Both the position numbers and the translations under genes were made by a program. DNA of 64,000 nucleotides from Mactromeris polynyma (lineage: Eukaryota > Mollusca > Bivalvia > Venerida > Mactridae): NCBI GenBank assembly GCA_032209605.1, contig JASFXZ010000037.1:3472001-3536000 (forward strand), in the 5' to 3' direction. Below, piece by piece: positions 26,501-37,424 of this stretch; the stretch's first letter is position 1; each line of letters begins with the position of its first letter. The notes beneath the pieces are model-generated. The model was not told the origin of the DNA, did no database searches, and worked only from the letters and a program-made list of their open reading frames with translations.

Positions 26501-29500
26501 ATGGCAGGTTTTCGAAGAAAGACAATTGCGTGGAATTGTTCAATAATAGCAGTCGTTTAATTATCTTCTGGGATAATTGCCGCCCATGTTTAAAAGCATG
26601 CCACGTAAAATTCCTACTCGGTGACATTTCAAAATTGCAATAATTTACTGTTCTGGGTCCGTATTCGAATTTTAATTTACCTTAAATCATTAAATTTTCA
26701 ATTACAAAACTTCGAAGCCTCGAACTGCCGTCAGACCAGGCAATTTGTGCAAGCCATCTACTGTTCGATGCATCTACAGTATACGTGTATATGTACGAAC
26801 TCACTGTCCCCGGTACCAGTTAACAATAGCATGCTGAACGCATATCATATAATTTTATTTATTTAAGTCTCATTAATATACATACACAATACTAACTACA
26901 ACAATTATTTCGGTAAAAATGTATATCACTACACAACTTGAGTTATAAGAGACTATCATGTGTGTGTTGTTGGTGTTTCTATACTGAATGCACGTTGATC
27001 AATAGTCGCAGCATTATTCAAAATAATTATAATTAAAAAAGAAACGAAAGAAACACAAAAACAGATTTAAATAAATTATTTGTTTATTCTTAATAACATG
27101 AATTGTTTGTCAACCATCAAGAAATTATCACGATTTGCGAATTATATGTCGCTAATCTTACCCGTCAACAAACAATCGAATATTAAGCGGTCAATAAAAG
27201 GTGTGAATTATTGTATTGTTCGACCTATCTACGGTGAACAATGAATGAAATGATAGCTAGGGACTGCCAATTCTATTCGAGTGTTCGACCTATCTCTGTT
27301 CGAGCGATCTACTGTTAGATAATATGAAATAAGAAGGGAATTCGCCGGGACTTAAGAACCTGTTCGAGGTATCTACTGTGTTCGAGCCAACACTGTTCGA
27401 GGTTTCGAAGTCTTACTGTAGTTAAAACAATCTAACATTACTTCCTGAAGCGGTATTCGCAAAGCTTATATCGTAAGATATTCCTTATTTGTCTCCTTAA
27501 CGGTACGGTACCTGCAGTGCTGTCGTAGATAAGAAAAGTGCATGAAATTTCGAAATCTACCATATTCTACCAGTATTTCTTCACATAGAAATTTCAGCTT
27601 ATACCATTAGTGATATTGAATGTTTTCGGAGTAGCTGTATAGTATTGAGATTGACCTACATTTTAGACCAATCAAATATTATATATGAAGCTCGTTGTTT
27701 ATATATATTACACACAAGACGATTTGATTGGTTCATATTTCAAGCGGAGAGGCACCAAAGGGGATGTCTCGCAAAGATAATTAACTTAACCGTTGCGTAC
27801 CCCTCTGGCGAAATCAGAGTTCCGAAATAGGGCGGAACTTTAGAAATCATTCTCATATACGCCGTTTTAAAGATATTTCTTGTTACATATATTTCCGACC
27901 AGGCCCTATTTAAAAATGTTGATATTCATATTTTATTTGAACAGTCTGTTGAAGTGGCATTACTGAACCTAACCTATTGAAAACCCATCGGTTCACTGAC
28001 CCTCAACACTCTATGTGACATTCTGTACAGCAAAACCTCAATAATAAAACCCCCACTGGTTCTGTAGAAAGTCGGTCTTAGTTAAGAGATAGTCTAATTG
28101 ATTTCAAATATGGAAGAATTAAACTGGCCCATAAATCAATGTTTTCTATAATGCGATGGTCTCGATTTTGAGATCGTCTTAAAGCGAGGATCGACTTTAA
28201 TTTCATTGACAATGGACAATGGTCTTAAGCTCCGATGTTTACGACTATCGACCCGTCCAGTGTGTGTTTTTAAACTATTTCTCATCTTCTAGACTGTATT
28301 ACTTACAGAGCGTTATTCATTGTATGAACCTCGAGTTATAAGACAGTCACAATAATGGTCAGGTTAACAGTTGATACGTCTCAGAATTGTAAAACTGAAA
28401 TTATTTGTGACCAATTTGTGTATTAAACAGAATATACTTATACATGTACATAGTTTGCTGCCACGAAGTACACATGCTAGAGTATGCAAATGCGAATTAT
28501 CAGGGGAATCGACTGACTGGTATATACTTTCAATATTCTCGATCCGTAAATATAACCATATCATGATTGTATGTATTTAGTTGTGTTTCGAGACATTTTA
28601 AAAAGTAATTTCTGAAATAGTGTTTACGATGTATAACATAAAATGTTATAACTGCGTAAATGTCTGGTTCATTCTTAGCAAATAGAGCGTAAATCGTCTA
28701 AAGACGTCACATTACGCATACTGCTTCAAAATAATCACCCATTAAGTTAAGGAATCAACCCCAAAACCGGTCTAAACCGCAAGCGTAAATTCGAGACTGT
28801 AATAGTGAAATATTACCTTCCAAAGTTACATAAATCCTGCTGAACAAACCACCGAGTCCGTACGCGATTGCCGGCCCGAATATTGCTGTACTTGTTATTA
28901 TTCCTGTAATAGAAACAACAAGTATTGCTTTAAGATACCAATATCAGATAACACGTATATACACCAGAAAATAATCTACAACAATACTCGTAAAATTTTA
29001 ATACATTACACCGTAATTGATTTTCGATTATCAAAATATTTAATTACAAGCATATTGTTTCAGTTGGTAAAAAACCAGGCCAAGATCAAGCGACAATGTT
29101 TTGCACATAAACTATTAAAATAAGTTTAACATAATTTGATTGAAGGAAGTATGGAATGAATATCCCTATCTCAGTGCAACCAACACTATTAATATGACTG
29201 TTATTTCTGAATTATAATGTTAACTCCGCCCAATTCAATTCAGCCTAAGTTTAGCGTAAGGAAATATAATTGATGGTTAATTGTCACCACTAGCCAAATG
29301 TAATTTTGGCGACAAAGTGATATTTGAACAATGTTAATTTTAAACATACTCAAACGCAAAAGAAAGTGTGCACTTTTGAACTTTTGATTATTTTAATTCT
29401 ACAAGGTATAAGGTTATCCATTTTGATCCATACGCATATCGGTTGTTACGGTTTATAGCAACAACGAAAAATGAGTAAAATCAGGGCTGTGTATTACGTA

Positions 29501-30860
29501 ATAGCCCGAATTGCGATTTTGCAGGATTTCGACGTGGAACATGTATACACAAGTACAAGTGGCCAAACTTCTTTTCTCTACATTCTTTCACACATGTATA
29601 GTGCGAATATCCCTGTATATTTAGAAAATTTATAACAAAGAAAATGCCACGACTATTTTAACGTCATCGTATTGACGCCTTAATGATGCTGGTCAGAGGA
29701 GACTTAGTCGCTTCAGTTTCACGGGCAGTTCACTGCTATACAAACACTATAATCAAGTTACGTGATAGGATTATGCAAACGGGTACTGTTGCCGACCGTC
29801 CCCGATCCGGCAAGTCACGCGTGACTTGCGTCAGACTGGACTTACATTGAGTTGTCGCACATGAGACGTCGGTACCAAACCGCCTCTGCTACTGAGGTGT
29901 TTGATGGAATGGCGGTCATACCAGATAGTAATGCAACAATAACATCATTTTGCAACAAATTACAGTTATTCTACGCAAGAGAACACCCCTTTGGCTATTT
30001 GTGTATTTTTGATTTTGACCCCTACTGCATGTAAACGCGTCGTACGTTTAATCGAAATGTAAAACAATAAAGCATACACATAGGTTAGAAGGGTAATTGA
30101 ATAAGCTAAAATAACGATACCACACATGATAATATTCCATCATTGGATGTTATGAAAATCAAAAAATCAAAAGTGCACACTTTCTTTTGCGTTTGAGTAC
30201 AGTACGACACTCACCCATGTAGTAGCCCGTGTCTCTATCACTAGTATTATCATCCAGGTATTGTGCCAGCATGGGAGACCTCGGGGCTTTCCCAACACCT
30301 TGAAGGATCATGCCTACAGCAATGAGCACCATTGTCACAGATGATGCAGTAGTGTCGACCAGTGTATCGGAATTAGTAGGAATCGCCGTCATGTTGTCAG
30401 ACATTGGCATATTGTCTTGCTCCGTCTTATTATGGCAAATGTTTAAATTGGAAGAAAACATTGACATTGCATTCCCCGCATTCATTGTTGGTAATGGGGA
30501 TGGTTTGAACATGAAATGTGGTAAGGAGCAAAGAATTCCAGAAACTCCGAACAAGATAGTTGATATACAAAGAGCTCTAGGTATATGTACACGATTTGAG
30601 AAATAACTAGCGACAAGAATGCACAAACAGTATCCAATATCATTGCATGCCATTAAGTAACCCGTCTTACTGCTGCTTAAAGAAAACTGTTTTTCAATGG
30701 TTGTTATTTGTGATATAATATACATATACAGAGAAGCCGTCAGTAGCCCTGTCATACTGTATACTCCCGTGAAACATTTGATATTCGCCCAATTACGCAA
30801 CACCTTTGGTACACAGCGTCCCATTCCGCACTCGGTACTGTAATCCATTTTATCCCCCAT
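17202..30860 (-). CDS. SLCO: Organic anion transporting polypeptide (OATP/SLCO), 9 exons, 645 aa
   Basis: Plasma-membrane carrier of the OATP family, which takes up amphipathic organic anions. The spliced CDS is complement of 17202-17503, 18333-18397, 18687-18841, 20510-20639, 21168-21357, 22036-22200, 22963-23160, 28817-28903 and 30215-30860. The total is 1938 bp, every splice phase agrees, and no stop interrupts. Seen in order: TM1-3 in exon 1 (residues about 29-118), a glycosylatable loop (NKT, NMT), GVGKAPRSPMLAQYLDD, the OATP signature DPRWIGAWWLGFL (about 252-264), a Kazal-like loop with CYCD...PVCDSQG...SPCHAGC (about 437-466), NCTC, and the last helices with WLPGPVIGGKLVD. Length is normal for the family. 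The ATG at 30860 is chosen because it precedes the conserved N-terminus; an earlier 5' UTR exon is possible. Subfamily and substrates cannot be told. Confidence 0.95.
18333..18397 (-). CDS. SLCO: SLCO exon 8
   Basis: 65 bp, acceptor TTATTGCAG, donor GTAAGC. Encodes IVPNNLKAMAIGLSSLAMSL, aligning with the family's R-V-P-x-x-x-K-x-x-A-L-G region. Confidence 0.92.
18687..18841 (-). CDS. SLCO: SLCO exon 7
   Basis: 155 bp, acceptor CGTTTTCAG, donor GTAAGC. Encodes KFTNCTCVPDGEVSTGLC, the end of the cysteine-rich loop, then the helix MLWPFMIVSFTGSFLSACMM. Confidence 0.93.
19089..19869 (+). repeat. 44-bp minisatellite in SLCO intron 6, about 18 copies
   Basis: Exact 44-bp period with the core ACACATCATGTAGACTGGAG then ATACCATGTAGTGCAGGGATGCAT. 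Only a few sites vary (TGG/TGT, CAT/CGT, GCAGGG/GCTGGG). It abuts the hAT-like MITE on its right. Confidence 0.97.
19870..20194. mobile_element. hAT-like MITE, copy 1
   Basis: 325 bp bounded by a perfect 13-bp terminal inverted repeat (CAGGGCTCTAGAA / TTCTAGAGCCCTG) and flanked by GTAGTG on both sides. CAGGG-type ends are usual for hAT elements, though the matching flank here is 6 bp and not the family's usual 8. A second, split copy lies at 48946-50199. No ORF. Confidence 0.85.
20510..20639 (-). CDS. SLCO: SLCO exon 6 (Kazal-like loop)
   Basis: 130 bp, acceptor CCTTGCAG. Encodes ESCDDNCYCDLTFLPVCDSQ then GTNYFSPCHAGCSQGSLM. The phase of exon 7 requires the donor GTTGGT at 20509, although a better-looking GTAACT lies four bases downstream. 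Confidence 0.88.
21168..21357 (-). CDS. SLCO: SLCO exon 5
   Basis: 190 bp, acceptor TCCTTTCAG, donor GTAATT (weak but GT). Encodes AVGIPSVCIGSFIGGLLTKK, a helix pair and FLNCEQPVIHNWPDQ leading to the extracellular loop. Confidence 0.9.
22036..22200 (-). CDS. SLCO: SLCO exon 4
   Basis: 165 bp, acceptor CATTTGCAG, donor GTAAGT. Encodes VFKSIFKVLCVPAFTLMLIA ... FGPKYIETQFNVPAWYANVI, matching the OATP segment with PKYLETQF. Confidence 0.94.
22476..22724. mobile_element. Fold-back MITE in SLCO intron 3
   Basis: About 249 bp with imperfect inverted ends of about 80 bp: TATGAGCGCC...AAGTGACGTC on the left answers GACGTCACCT...CGCTCATA on the right. The middle repeats AGCAAATATT on both arms. No coding capacity; superfamily unclear. 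Confidence 0.75.
22963..23160 (-). CDS. SLCO: SLCO exon 3 (family signature)
   Basis: 198 bp, acceptor TTATTTGCAG, donor GTAAGT. Carries DPRWIGAWWLGFL, the diagnostic OATP signature at TM6, then a cytoplasmic loop rich in K, R and T. Confidence 0.96.
23268..23625 (+). repeat. Unnamed 350-bp dispersed repeat, copy 1 (SLCO intron 2)
   Basis: Shares ordered blocks with 46060-46405 and, more weakly, 56758-57102: ACTCATAATGTATT, TTTGTACATCATAAAA, TCCAGTTTT, AACAATCAGGCTATTTTAC, CAACAATACTGGAT and GATGAGCCAGA. All three copies are on the + strand. No ORF, no clear ends. Confidence 0.75.
24613..24672 (-). repeat. Single-unit copy of the element that seeds the 61.9-kb array
   Basis: Reverse complement of the module at 47195-47260: GAGAGAATAAGTTGCTACAG, then GGAACGACACGTACATAAGA, then CAGTGCCTCCCCATAC. 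It has one copy of the roughly 50-bp unit that is amplified at 61941-63440. Confidence 0.75.
25235..25335 (+). repeat. SINE core-like fragment
   Basis: GGGAAGTTGTCAGTTACTTG ... CACTTGTTAGGTAAACTGAT resembles the conserved central domain of invertebrate tRNA-derived SINEs and the stretch inside composite copies A and B (near 4088 and 12466). No tRNA-like head is visible here. Confidence 0.45.
25728..26054 (+). repeat. 40-bp minisatellite in SLCO intron 2, 8 copies
   Basis: Exact 40-bp period: TTTTCTTTCTGAAAATGTCA then CGGTATTTGCATGAATTTGG. Units are nearly identical (one ATATC/ATGTC site varies). There are no spacers between units, so it is not CRISPR-like. Confidence 0.97.
26708..27411. mobile_element. 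Candidate TIR element in SLCO intron 2
   Basis: Begins ACTTCGAAGCCTCGAAC and ends GTTCGAGGTTTCGAAGT, an inverted pair with two mismatches. The right 200 bp recurs inverted at 43585-43775. Several short GTTCGAGG-like motifs are repeated inside. No transposase was recognised; mariner-like by terminal style only. Confidence 0.55.
27630..27790 (+). repeat. Diverged dispersed repeat, partner at 33505-33640
   Basis: TTGACCTACATTTTA and AGAGGCACCAAAGGGGATGT recur as TTGACCTACATTTTTTACC and AAGAGGCACCAAACGGGGTT at 33505-33640, in the same order and orientation. Family unknown. Confidence 0.45.
28817..28903 (-). CDS. SLCO: SLCO exon 2
   Basis: 87 bp, acceptor CTATTACAG, donor GTAATA. Encodes IITSTAIFGPAIAYGLGG followed by LFSRIYVTLE, the conserved OATP helix after GYYMG. 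Confidence 0.93.
29349..30197. mobile_element. Tc1/mariner-like element in SLCO intron 1
   Basis: 849 bp bounded by perfect 31-bp inverted ends that start CTCAAACGCAAAAGAAAGTG, flanked by a TA target-site duplication (29347-29348 and 30198-30199). It holds a broken transposase fragment and is non-autonomous. The perfect ends suggest recent mobility compared with the decayed interior. It lies in intron 1, its near end 15 bases after the exon-1 donor. Confidence 0.9.
29686..29905 (+). pseudogene. Tc1-like transposase relic
   Basis: The frame from 29686 reads ..VASVSRAVHCYTNTIIKL then RDRIMQTGTVADRPRSGKSR before a TGA at 29848-29850. This matches the linker of Tc1 transposases with the T-G-x-V-x-D-R-P-R-S-G-[RK] pattern. 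After a frame change, RRRYQTASAT continues the same family alignment. The catalytic part is not recognisable. Confidence 0.75.
30215..30860 (-). CDS. SLCO: SLCO exon 1
   Basis: Encodes residues 1-215 plus one base: cytoplasmic N-terminus, TM1 (CFTGVYSMTGLLTASLYMYI), TM2 (KTGYLMACNDIGYCLC), TM3 and the first large loop, then TM4 and DRDTGYYMG. The donor is GTGAGT. A Tc1-derived element starts 15 bases inside the following intron. Confidence 0.95.
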
Positions 30861-32000
30861 GTTTGTCAGTAAGTTTAGGTACTTATTTCGATTCTTTCAA
30901 TTTGCTATTTACATCGTTCTGCAAACCTTCCTTAAGAACCTTCCAAAATCCTAATATACTAATATACCTTGTATCATGTCCAAACAATTGTTAAACTAGA
31001 CTTTGTCATACTCTGTGTTAACATTGAATATCTTATCTTATTTACAATTTATCTAGTGTAGATTGTCGGGTAAATTTTCCGTCCATTTTTCCCCAGGTTA
31101 TAAAGAAATATCTTGGCTCAAGTGACACTCATACAATCCATATACTGTACCTGTTCATACACTGGTAACAACGCACCATCGTATATCAGCCCAGGACTGG
31201 TTTAACTGACGACGATTTAGAACGAAAGTGACCGGGTTATGTTCGTATTTATGCACCGCATATTTAAGGACATTGCTAAATAGGTGACACCGTGGCATAG
31301 TTATCTTAAACGTTATCACTGGCCTGTCAACCGACATGTTAAGTCCATATTCAATAAAATACTATAAACACTCTTATAGTTGTTTTATTAATCGCGACAG
31401 CATGAAAATATTAACTGGACCATAACATTTCAGAATAGGTTTATTAAAATATTCGCGTGTTTCCGTAAGCTTGACAGAGAAAAAGTCACGGTTGCGTAAA
31501 CAGCAGTTATATTTTTACGCACGAGAGCATTTCCTTACCTAAATTGACATGGATCGGTCCTGAAGAGATCACGTTCATATAACCTCTCTTTGGCTAGCAG
31601 TCATCAGATCCAGTTAGCGTATAGTATAGGAGCGTGCGACTGGAGCTGATTTTAATGAGATTGTCGTTCGCCGTAACTGAACGCAGGGCTGTTCGCGGTC
31701 AATCTAACAGCACTATATCATAATCGGTGTTGTCGCGTTATAAACACAATCCATTTTACATTTAAATCCTGATAGTTTATCAAAACCTACACACTATTTA
31801 AATTGAATGTACTGTTATTTTAAGTTTGCCTCGAGCAAACACTTGTAAATATTACCACAAAGTATACGTGTACGTTTTATAACTTCATGTAGAAATATAA
31901 TGAAACGTGTCAACACATTAAATGTAATCTACTTTAGTCATTATGTTATAAAAACATTTTCATTTAATTTGTTTATGTCTGAACAGATATTGAAATCAAA
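30861..32000. other. Upstream flank of SLCO
   Basis: Should include the SLCO promoter and 5' UTR, but no TATA box or first exon can be assigned. A piece near 31655-31690 (CGTTCGCCGTAACTGAACGC) belongs to the repeat family described at 32397-32635. Confidence 0.3.
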
Positions 32001-32007
32001 TACAAAC

Positions 32008-32165
32008 ATCTAAGTACAATCGGACCTCGTTTATTCGGCAACCTTTTTCCGAATACACGGTATCATCCGATATAAATATCAGGTCCCGATATTTCTTACA
32101 CACTGATTGAAATGAGCAAATAAAAAACATGTATTATTCGAAATTCAATTTCGGACCCGATGAAT
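32008..32165 (+). repeat. TIR-like fragment, partner at 41550-41592
   Basis: ACAATCGGACCTCGTTTATTCGG matches, in inverse orientation, CGAATAAAAGAGGTCCGACTGTA near 41570. Such ends are common in mariner/pogo-type repeats. No full element could be bounded. Confidence 0.4.
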
Positions 32166-32396
32166 TGGAATGAAAGAGGTCAGATTGTATACAAACATGT
32201 ATATGTGATCAATTTTAATCTCGGTTTCACATCAGTGAGCACACTATCAATCAACCTTGCGTTCAGTAAAGGCTATCAGTCCAAAACGTTACGAAACAGC
32301 GCGCGAGTTTTGCTATTGACCAGCGTGTTAGCGAAAAACTTTCATATCACTCGCTTTCGCAAGTCGGAGGTAGCACGCGAATAAATTAGCCTATCA

Positions 32397-32635
32397 CTGC
32401 GTTCAGTTACGGCTAACAGTCGCTCACGTTTTGTTTTGTATCCCTGGCCCACCGTATCACAATGACTGTACACGGGGAACCAAATTGCAAAATGAACGCA
32501 GGGCTGGTTCCATGCCTTTACTGTTTTGAGGCAGGGAACCAGTATAAAGCCGAGGCGGTCAATGCCGAGGCGGTCAATACACTTGATAGGTCGTGAACAG
32601 TGAGCGGGCTATCGTTTGCCGTAACTGAACGCTGA
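32397..32635. mobile_element. Candidate MITE with GCGTTCAGTTACGGC ends
   Basis: About 238 bp; the left end GCGTTCAGTTACGGCTAACA answers the right end TGCCGTAACTGAACGC. Related ends occur alone near 31660 and 32252, so several copies seem to have inserted close together. Inside is a short direct repeat GCCGAGGCGGTCAAT. No ORF. Confidence 0.6.
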
Positions 32636-32779
32636 TACACGGCGATTTTTCGCAAATAAGGTCTTCATTTGTTACGGATTTTGATTTTCTTCCTTGTTGC
32701 GCAAATATATATAACAATCATTTAAGCATTTGAATGTTTCGTATCAGTAATATGGGTAATACAGCGATTCGAAATTTAC

Positions 32780-33130
32780 GCTATCTTGGCTTTACCATCA
32801 TATCTTGAGAGACCCACTAGGATGACCCGTCACATGCATCTCTTTGCTTACATACCTCTACATACGTCATCAAATTACTTGAAATATTCTTTCTTCCCAA
32901 GCACAGTGATGTTATGGAACAACCTAAACCAAATTTAGAGGGTTCACGCAATCGTCGTGCTACCCCCAAACCATTGAATTCGTTGTATATTGTTTTTGTC
33001 TGTTTTAATTTTTATTTTTCACTCTTGTTAACACTGTCATAGTTTTATCCTCTCTACTACCTCACTGTACGGTCTTCTTCATGTTTATTGTACACTGACA
33101 CGCACCTGATAAAGATAGATAGATATATAC
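32780..33130 (+). pseudogene. LINE 3' fragment (CR1/L2/RTE-like C-terminus)
   Basis: The frame 32801-32938 ends ..NYLKYSFFPSTVMLWNNLNQ-stop, matching the S-F-F-P-x-T-x-x-x-W-N-x-L terminus of several LINE clades. A T-rich 3' tail follows, ending in GATAGATAGATATA (about 33113), as for LINEs with microsatellite tails. This is a second LINE type, distinct from the one at the left edge. Confidence 0.7.
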
Positions 33131-34375
33131 TGAATGTCAAGATCATATCGTAATATTTATTCAGGACAATCTTTTTGCTGTTCCTATTTTGGCGACCTAG
33201 TTTATAACTTCATGTTATAAGCGCATATTTTAAACTTATTCAATTTTAACCAGCAGATATTAGACACTAGGACGCGTATGGAGCTGACCTATATCTTCTA
33301 TACTTTTTCAATCGTAAACCACAACTTCTTAATACCTATGTTTCCAACATATAATTTGCCACGTTTTCTATTCTAAATTATTACTATTATGCGCATGGGT
33401 TGATTGACGTTCTGAAGAAAGGTATGACGTAACATTACATGTAAACTTCCTTTGCACAATAGATGTAAGACGTAGACAGTATACACGAGTTTACGTATAA
33501 CATTGATTTTGACCTACATTTTTTACCTACCAAAATGTTGTCCTCGAAGCGGGCTTTTTAAAATCTGACAAATCATATTTTCACCCAAGAGGCACCAAAC
33601 GGGGTTTTCGTTCACCAAAGAGGCCCCAAATGGTGTTTTCGTAAGATGTGCTTTTTTTACGTCATCAAATTGTTTACAAACAAGAGCGAAGCAGATTTCC
33701 CTAGTGCACGAATCTAATGATCACTGACCTGTTTTTAAGCACATGCTTCATTGTAAACCATAAACAAATATTGCTTCACACTTTGTAATGGTTTACATTA
33801 ATGTTTTTAGTTAAAATATAAAAAAAGTAAGTAAACTGAATGATATTGCAATGGCTATTCTGCTAAGGGACACGTATCTACGAGAAACCAGAAAATATAA
33901 AATGACCCTGATAAAACAGGTCCATGAGTATAGTATACATTGATCCGAGTTAATTTTTTGTAAGGATTTATTTTTCAACATGTTTCATTTAACATACGGA
34001 AAGACATCATTTATCTACGAAGTTTATCTTTTTTAAATCTTCTTGTTTTCAATATTATCAAACCTGTATTTCATCCAGTTTTATTTGACACTCGAGCTCT
34101 GGTTTGTTCGTAAATGTATTAAAAGTCAGTTTGATAGAGATATTGACATAAAACAGAATACAGAACACTGATTATATGTACCCCAAAGCTAACCAGGCAC
34201 GTCAGCAAATATTGTAAAAACACTTTATAGTTCCCTTGACCTTACCAAGGCCATTTACTTTTCATTTATAATTGTTGTAGTATCACAGGTATTTGGTCCG
34301 AAGTTGTTTATCAAGATTTATATCATGCTGAGTTAATGTTGAGTGTTATGGGATTTCTTCAATAGAATATCAGTT
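33131..34375. other. No gene seen
   Basis: AT-rich. It holds the 33505-33640 partner of the repeat at 27630-27790, with a nearby short duplication (CAAGAGGCACCAAACGGGG and AAAGAGGCCCCAAATGGTG). Nothing else recognised. Confidence 0.4.
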
Positions 34376-34606
34376 ATGTATGGCGGGTAGTTGACCTTTC
34401 AAGTGTTCCTGGGTTGAAGGTCGGTATTCAATAATATTCGGCAAGCAACTGAGAAGTTCCCCACATGGGTCAGGGCGAGATGTCAAACGCCTTAGGAAAG
34501 CTATATCAATTTTAGTCACATTTTTCCTGGAGAATCTACGCCTTGACAGCGGTTCGAACCAACGAGGTTGACAGTCGAGTACTCTACCGACTGAGCTGAC
34601 CACAAT
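34376..34606 (-). mobile_element. tRNA-derived SINE
   Basis: On the - strand, GTGGTCAGCTCAGTCGGTAG (A box region, 34585-34604) is followed by GGTTCGAACC (B box, 34551-34560). Then comes a core with TGTGGGGAACTTCTCAGTTG and CAGGAACACTTGAAAGGTCA, ending in CCGCCATACATAACTGA. This head-core-tail order is that of invertebrate SINEs. The small ORF across it is a by-product. Confidence 0.8.
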
Positions 34607-37424
34607 TGCTGTTTATACCGACTTAATAGAATAACGATGACTACATTCACGAGAAAATGAGTTTTGTTGGTCTTAGACCGTCTCTACAGATGTAACACAA
34701 CGACATGCATGTTGAGGTCACGTGTGAAATCCTCGAACAGAAGGTATTTATTTTTGTCCAGTTGCTGGGTATGGTTATGACTAACAAACAACTTTAAATA
34801 TGGCCTTATATGCTAGATTTCCTTATCCCAACATTAACTTAATTCTATGCAATCATTCACATAACTTAATCCTACAGTCACTAAACTAGGTTGATATAAA
34901 AGCGGGGTATGTCATAAATAAAACAAATAAAGCTTCATAATTATATCAGTTTATTTCATTAAAATTTAATACCTAACCACTGTTATACAAAACGTACAAA
35001 TATAATCAGTTAACTTTGGTCAATCTGCATGACTGATGAAAACGTTCCAGACAAACATGAGCAAACTATGAGAAAAGCATTCTTGAGTACAACACATCAA
35101 TACTTATACATACACATTGTCAAACAGACTGGTCAAATATTATACTAACAAAACATCAATGCAGCGATGATTTTGGCAACATAATAAAATGTCTAGCTTC
35201 AAACATGGTTAGTATTTTAACATGAAATTAGTGAAGCATTGTTCATTCATGGTGTTTAGTTGAATTACAGTCTGTTTAAGCACAGAAATCAAATCAAAAT
35301 GAAATCTTCTGGTCAATGTTATGCTTTAAATTTTGGATGATTTCGGAATAGTTTTGACACGACCATTGCACATAATTCAACAAAACGGTCCAAGATGATA
35401 AAACTTCGAGACTAATCGCCAAGTTCAAATCTCATTTTGTGTTTAATATTGTATCTGGTCTGAGAACAGTGCTACAATTATATATTGTTAATTGAACATC
35501 AAACAATACAGTGACCATAAATTTACATTAAAACTTGACAAAAGATTTATGGATTATAGAAAACAGGTCAGATTTAAGTAATATGTCGGCGACAGCAGCC
35601 ATCAGTATAATTAAGAGACGTTTACATTACATAGAAAATGTTGTGTCTAAATGGGAGATTCAATTTGAATATTCTGAATTTATTGAAAACAGGATTTTTA
35701 CTAGGATGTTATGAGAATATTTGGTAGCAGTTTTTATAATTTATTTTATAATTTAACAACAGTCTTGTTGCCTATAAAATTATATTAAAATAAACCTTAT
35801 GGAGTAAATGATGCTTTGTGACTTTAGTGACTTCAGAGTAAACTTGAGGAGCAAAGACCTGGGCTAGGTATTATAAAGGATACTTCCACTCAGCACTCAA
35901 AGCACACAATTTACCCTTACTCGACCGATATTGAACATTTGAGTAATGAAAATGCATGAAAATGTCGAATGAGTGCTGAATATTGTTTTGGGTCCATTTT
36001 CTTTGTGATTTTATGGTAATGTTGAGGTATGGAAATAATTGTTGAGTTTGAGTGCTACACTTCACATTCAGACTAAATAATGACTCCTAGATCTCATATT
36101 ACAATACAACCAGTAACCAAACTCATTGTGTAAGTATCCGCCATAAACCTGGCATGATAAAGGTTACATACTCAACACTCACATTGCAAATCATAAAATC
36201 CTAGTGACTTATCTCGAGTTTGAAAAATGTATGATAATGTTAAGTAAGTGCAGACTATTCATTGTGGCCCTTGTGTCAGAGATTTGAGTGTAATATGAGA
36301 AGTTGGAGTAACTACTGTGTCTGAGTTTTGACAGTGCCACTTGAAACCAATAATTACTCCCATATCTTATAACCACAACCAATTCTGGCCAAAATAAATA
36401 TTATGAAGCACTTATATGACATTTTCCAAACACAAATTTCCACTATCAGACCAATTAGAGTACAATTTGTGATTTGAGGGCTGAGCGTAAGTATCCTATA
36501 TACTCCTGGGCCATGTATTGTAGAATTATTACCCCACCCACTCTTACTTTACAGAAACCGGGTAATTACGGGAGAAGATGGTCAGTCAAGCAACTCAAAT
36601 AATGCATTATACGTCTGATGATTCAATGATTTTGACACAAAGTTCAATTATTACATGAAATAAATGTGAAATGTATATACACATATTTGCCCAGACATTG
36701 TTGACTTAATTCTGATGCATTTAGGTCAAATATTGGGAATTTATTAGAACAAAATGACTGGACAATACTCCGATATGGGAACTATAAATTTTTCAATATA
36801 CAATACATTCAATATGGCACATATCAATACAACATTAAAATGAAAAATACAAAATGTAAGAAAATAATGAAATATAAAGCAATATAAATGGCAGTAAAGA
36901 TAAAATACAAACCAACAAACAGTATACAACCTCCTACTTTACACGAAATCAACACCAAAATAAAAGTGTACAATATGAGATTCTTGGTAGGCCTAAATAA
37001 AACATATATTTGTTTAAGGTTACATGCCCAAAAAAATAGGTAGGTCGGAATTTATTTTGAGATTTTTTTAATTTTCAAATGAAGCAAATAAAACATAGAT
37101 TGAAATGTTTATGTGTTAAAGGACAAATATTCTTTCCCTTTTAACATGGATAATGTTTTTTTAAATGTGAATATAATGCTCTATAGCTGGAATACTCGTA
37201 CAGCGTCTAAAAACTAGGCAGAAATGAATCTAATGACGAATTCACTCAAAGAAATTTAACCAAAAGGAAACAAAATTAACACGCCAAAAATGTTCTAGGG
37301 TCGGGGCAAAAAGATAGGGTAAGTCGGGAAACCTGAAACAAACATATTTTTCTTTTACGCCTCAGTTAAAATGTTAAAATATGCAAAACATGGAATGAAA
37401 ATAAATTGAAAAAATACACTAGTC
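34607..37424. other. No gene seen
   Basis: About 2.8 kb of AT-rich sequence downstream of the TARP gene (read on the - strand). No repeat, RNA gene or coding exon recognised. Part could be a long 3' UTR. Confidence 0.4.

Noticed and set aside
34540..34610. tRNA gene
   Set aside because: A and B boxes are present but no proper anticodon or acceptor pairing, and it continues into a SINE core.
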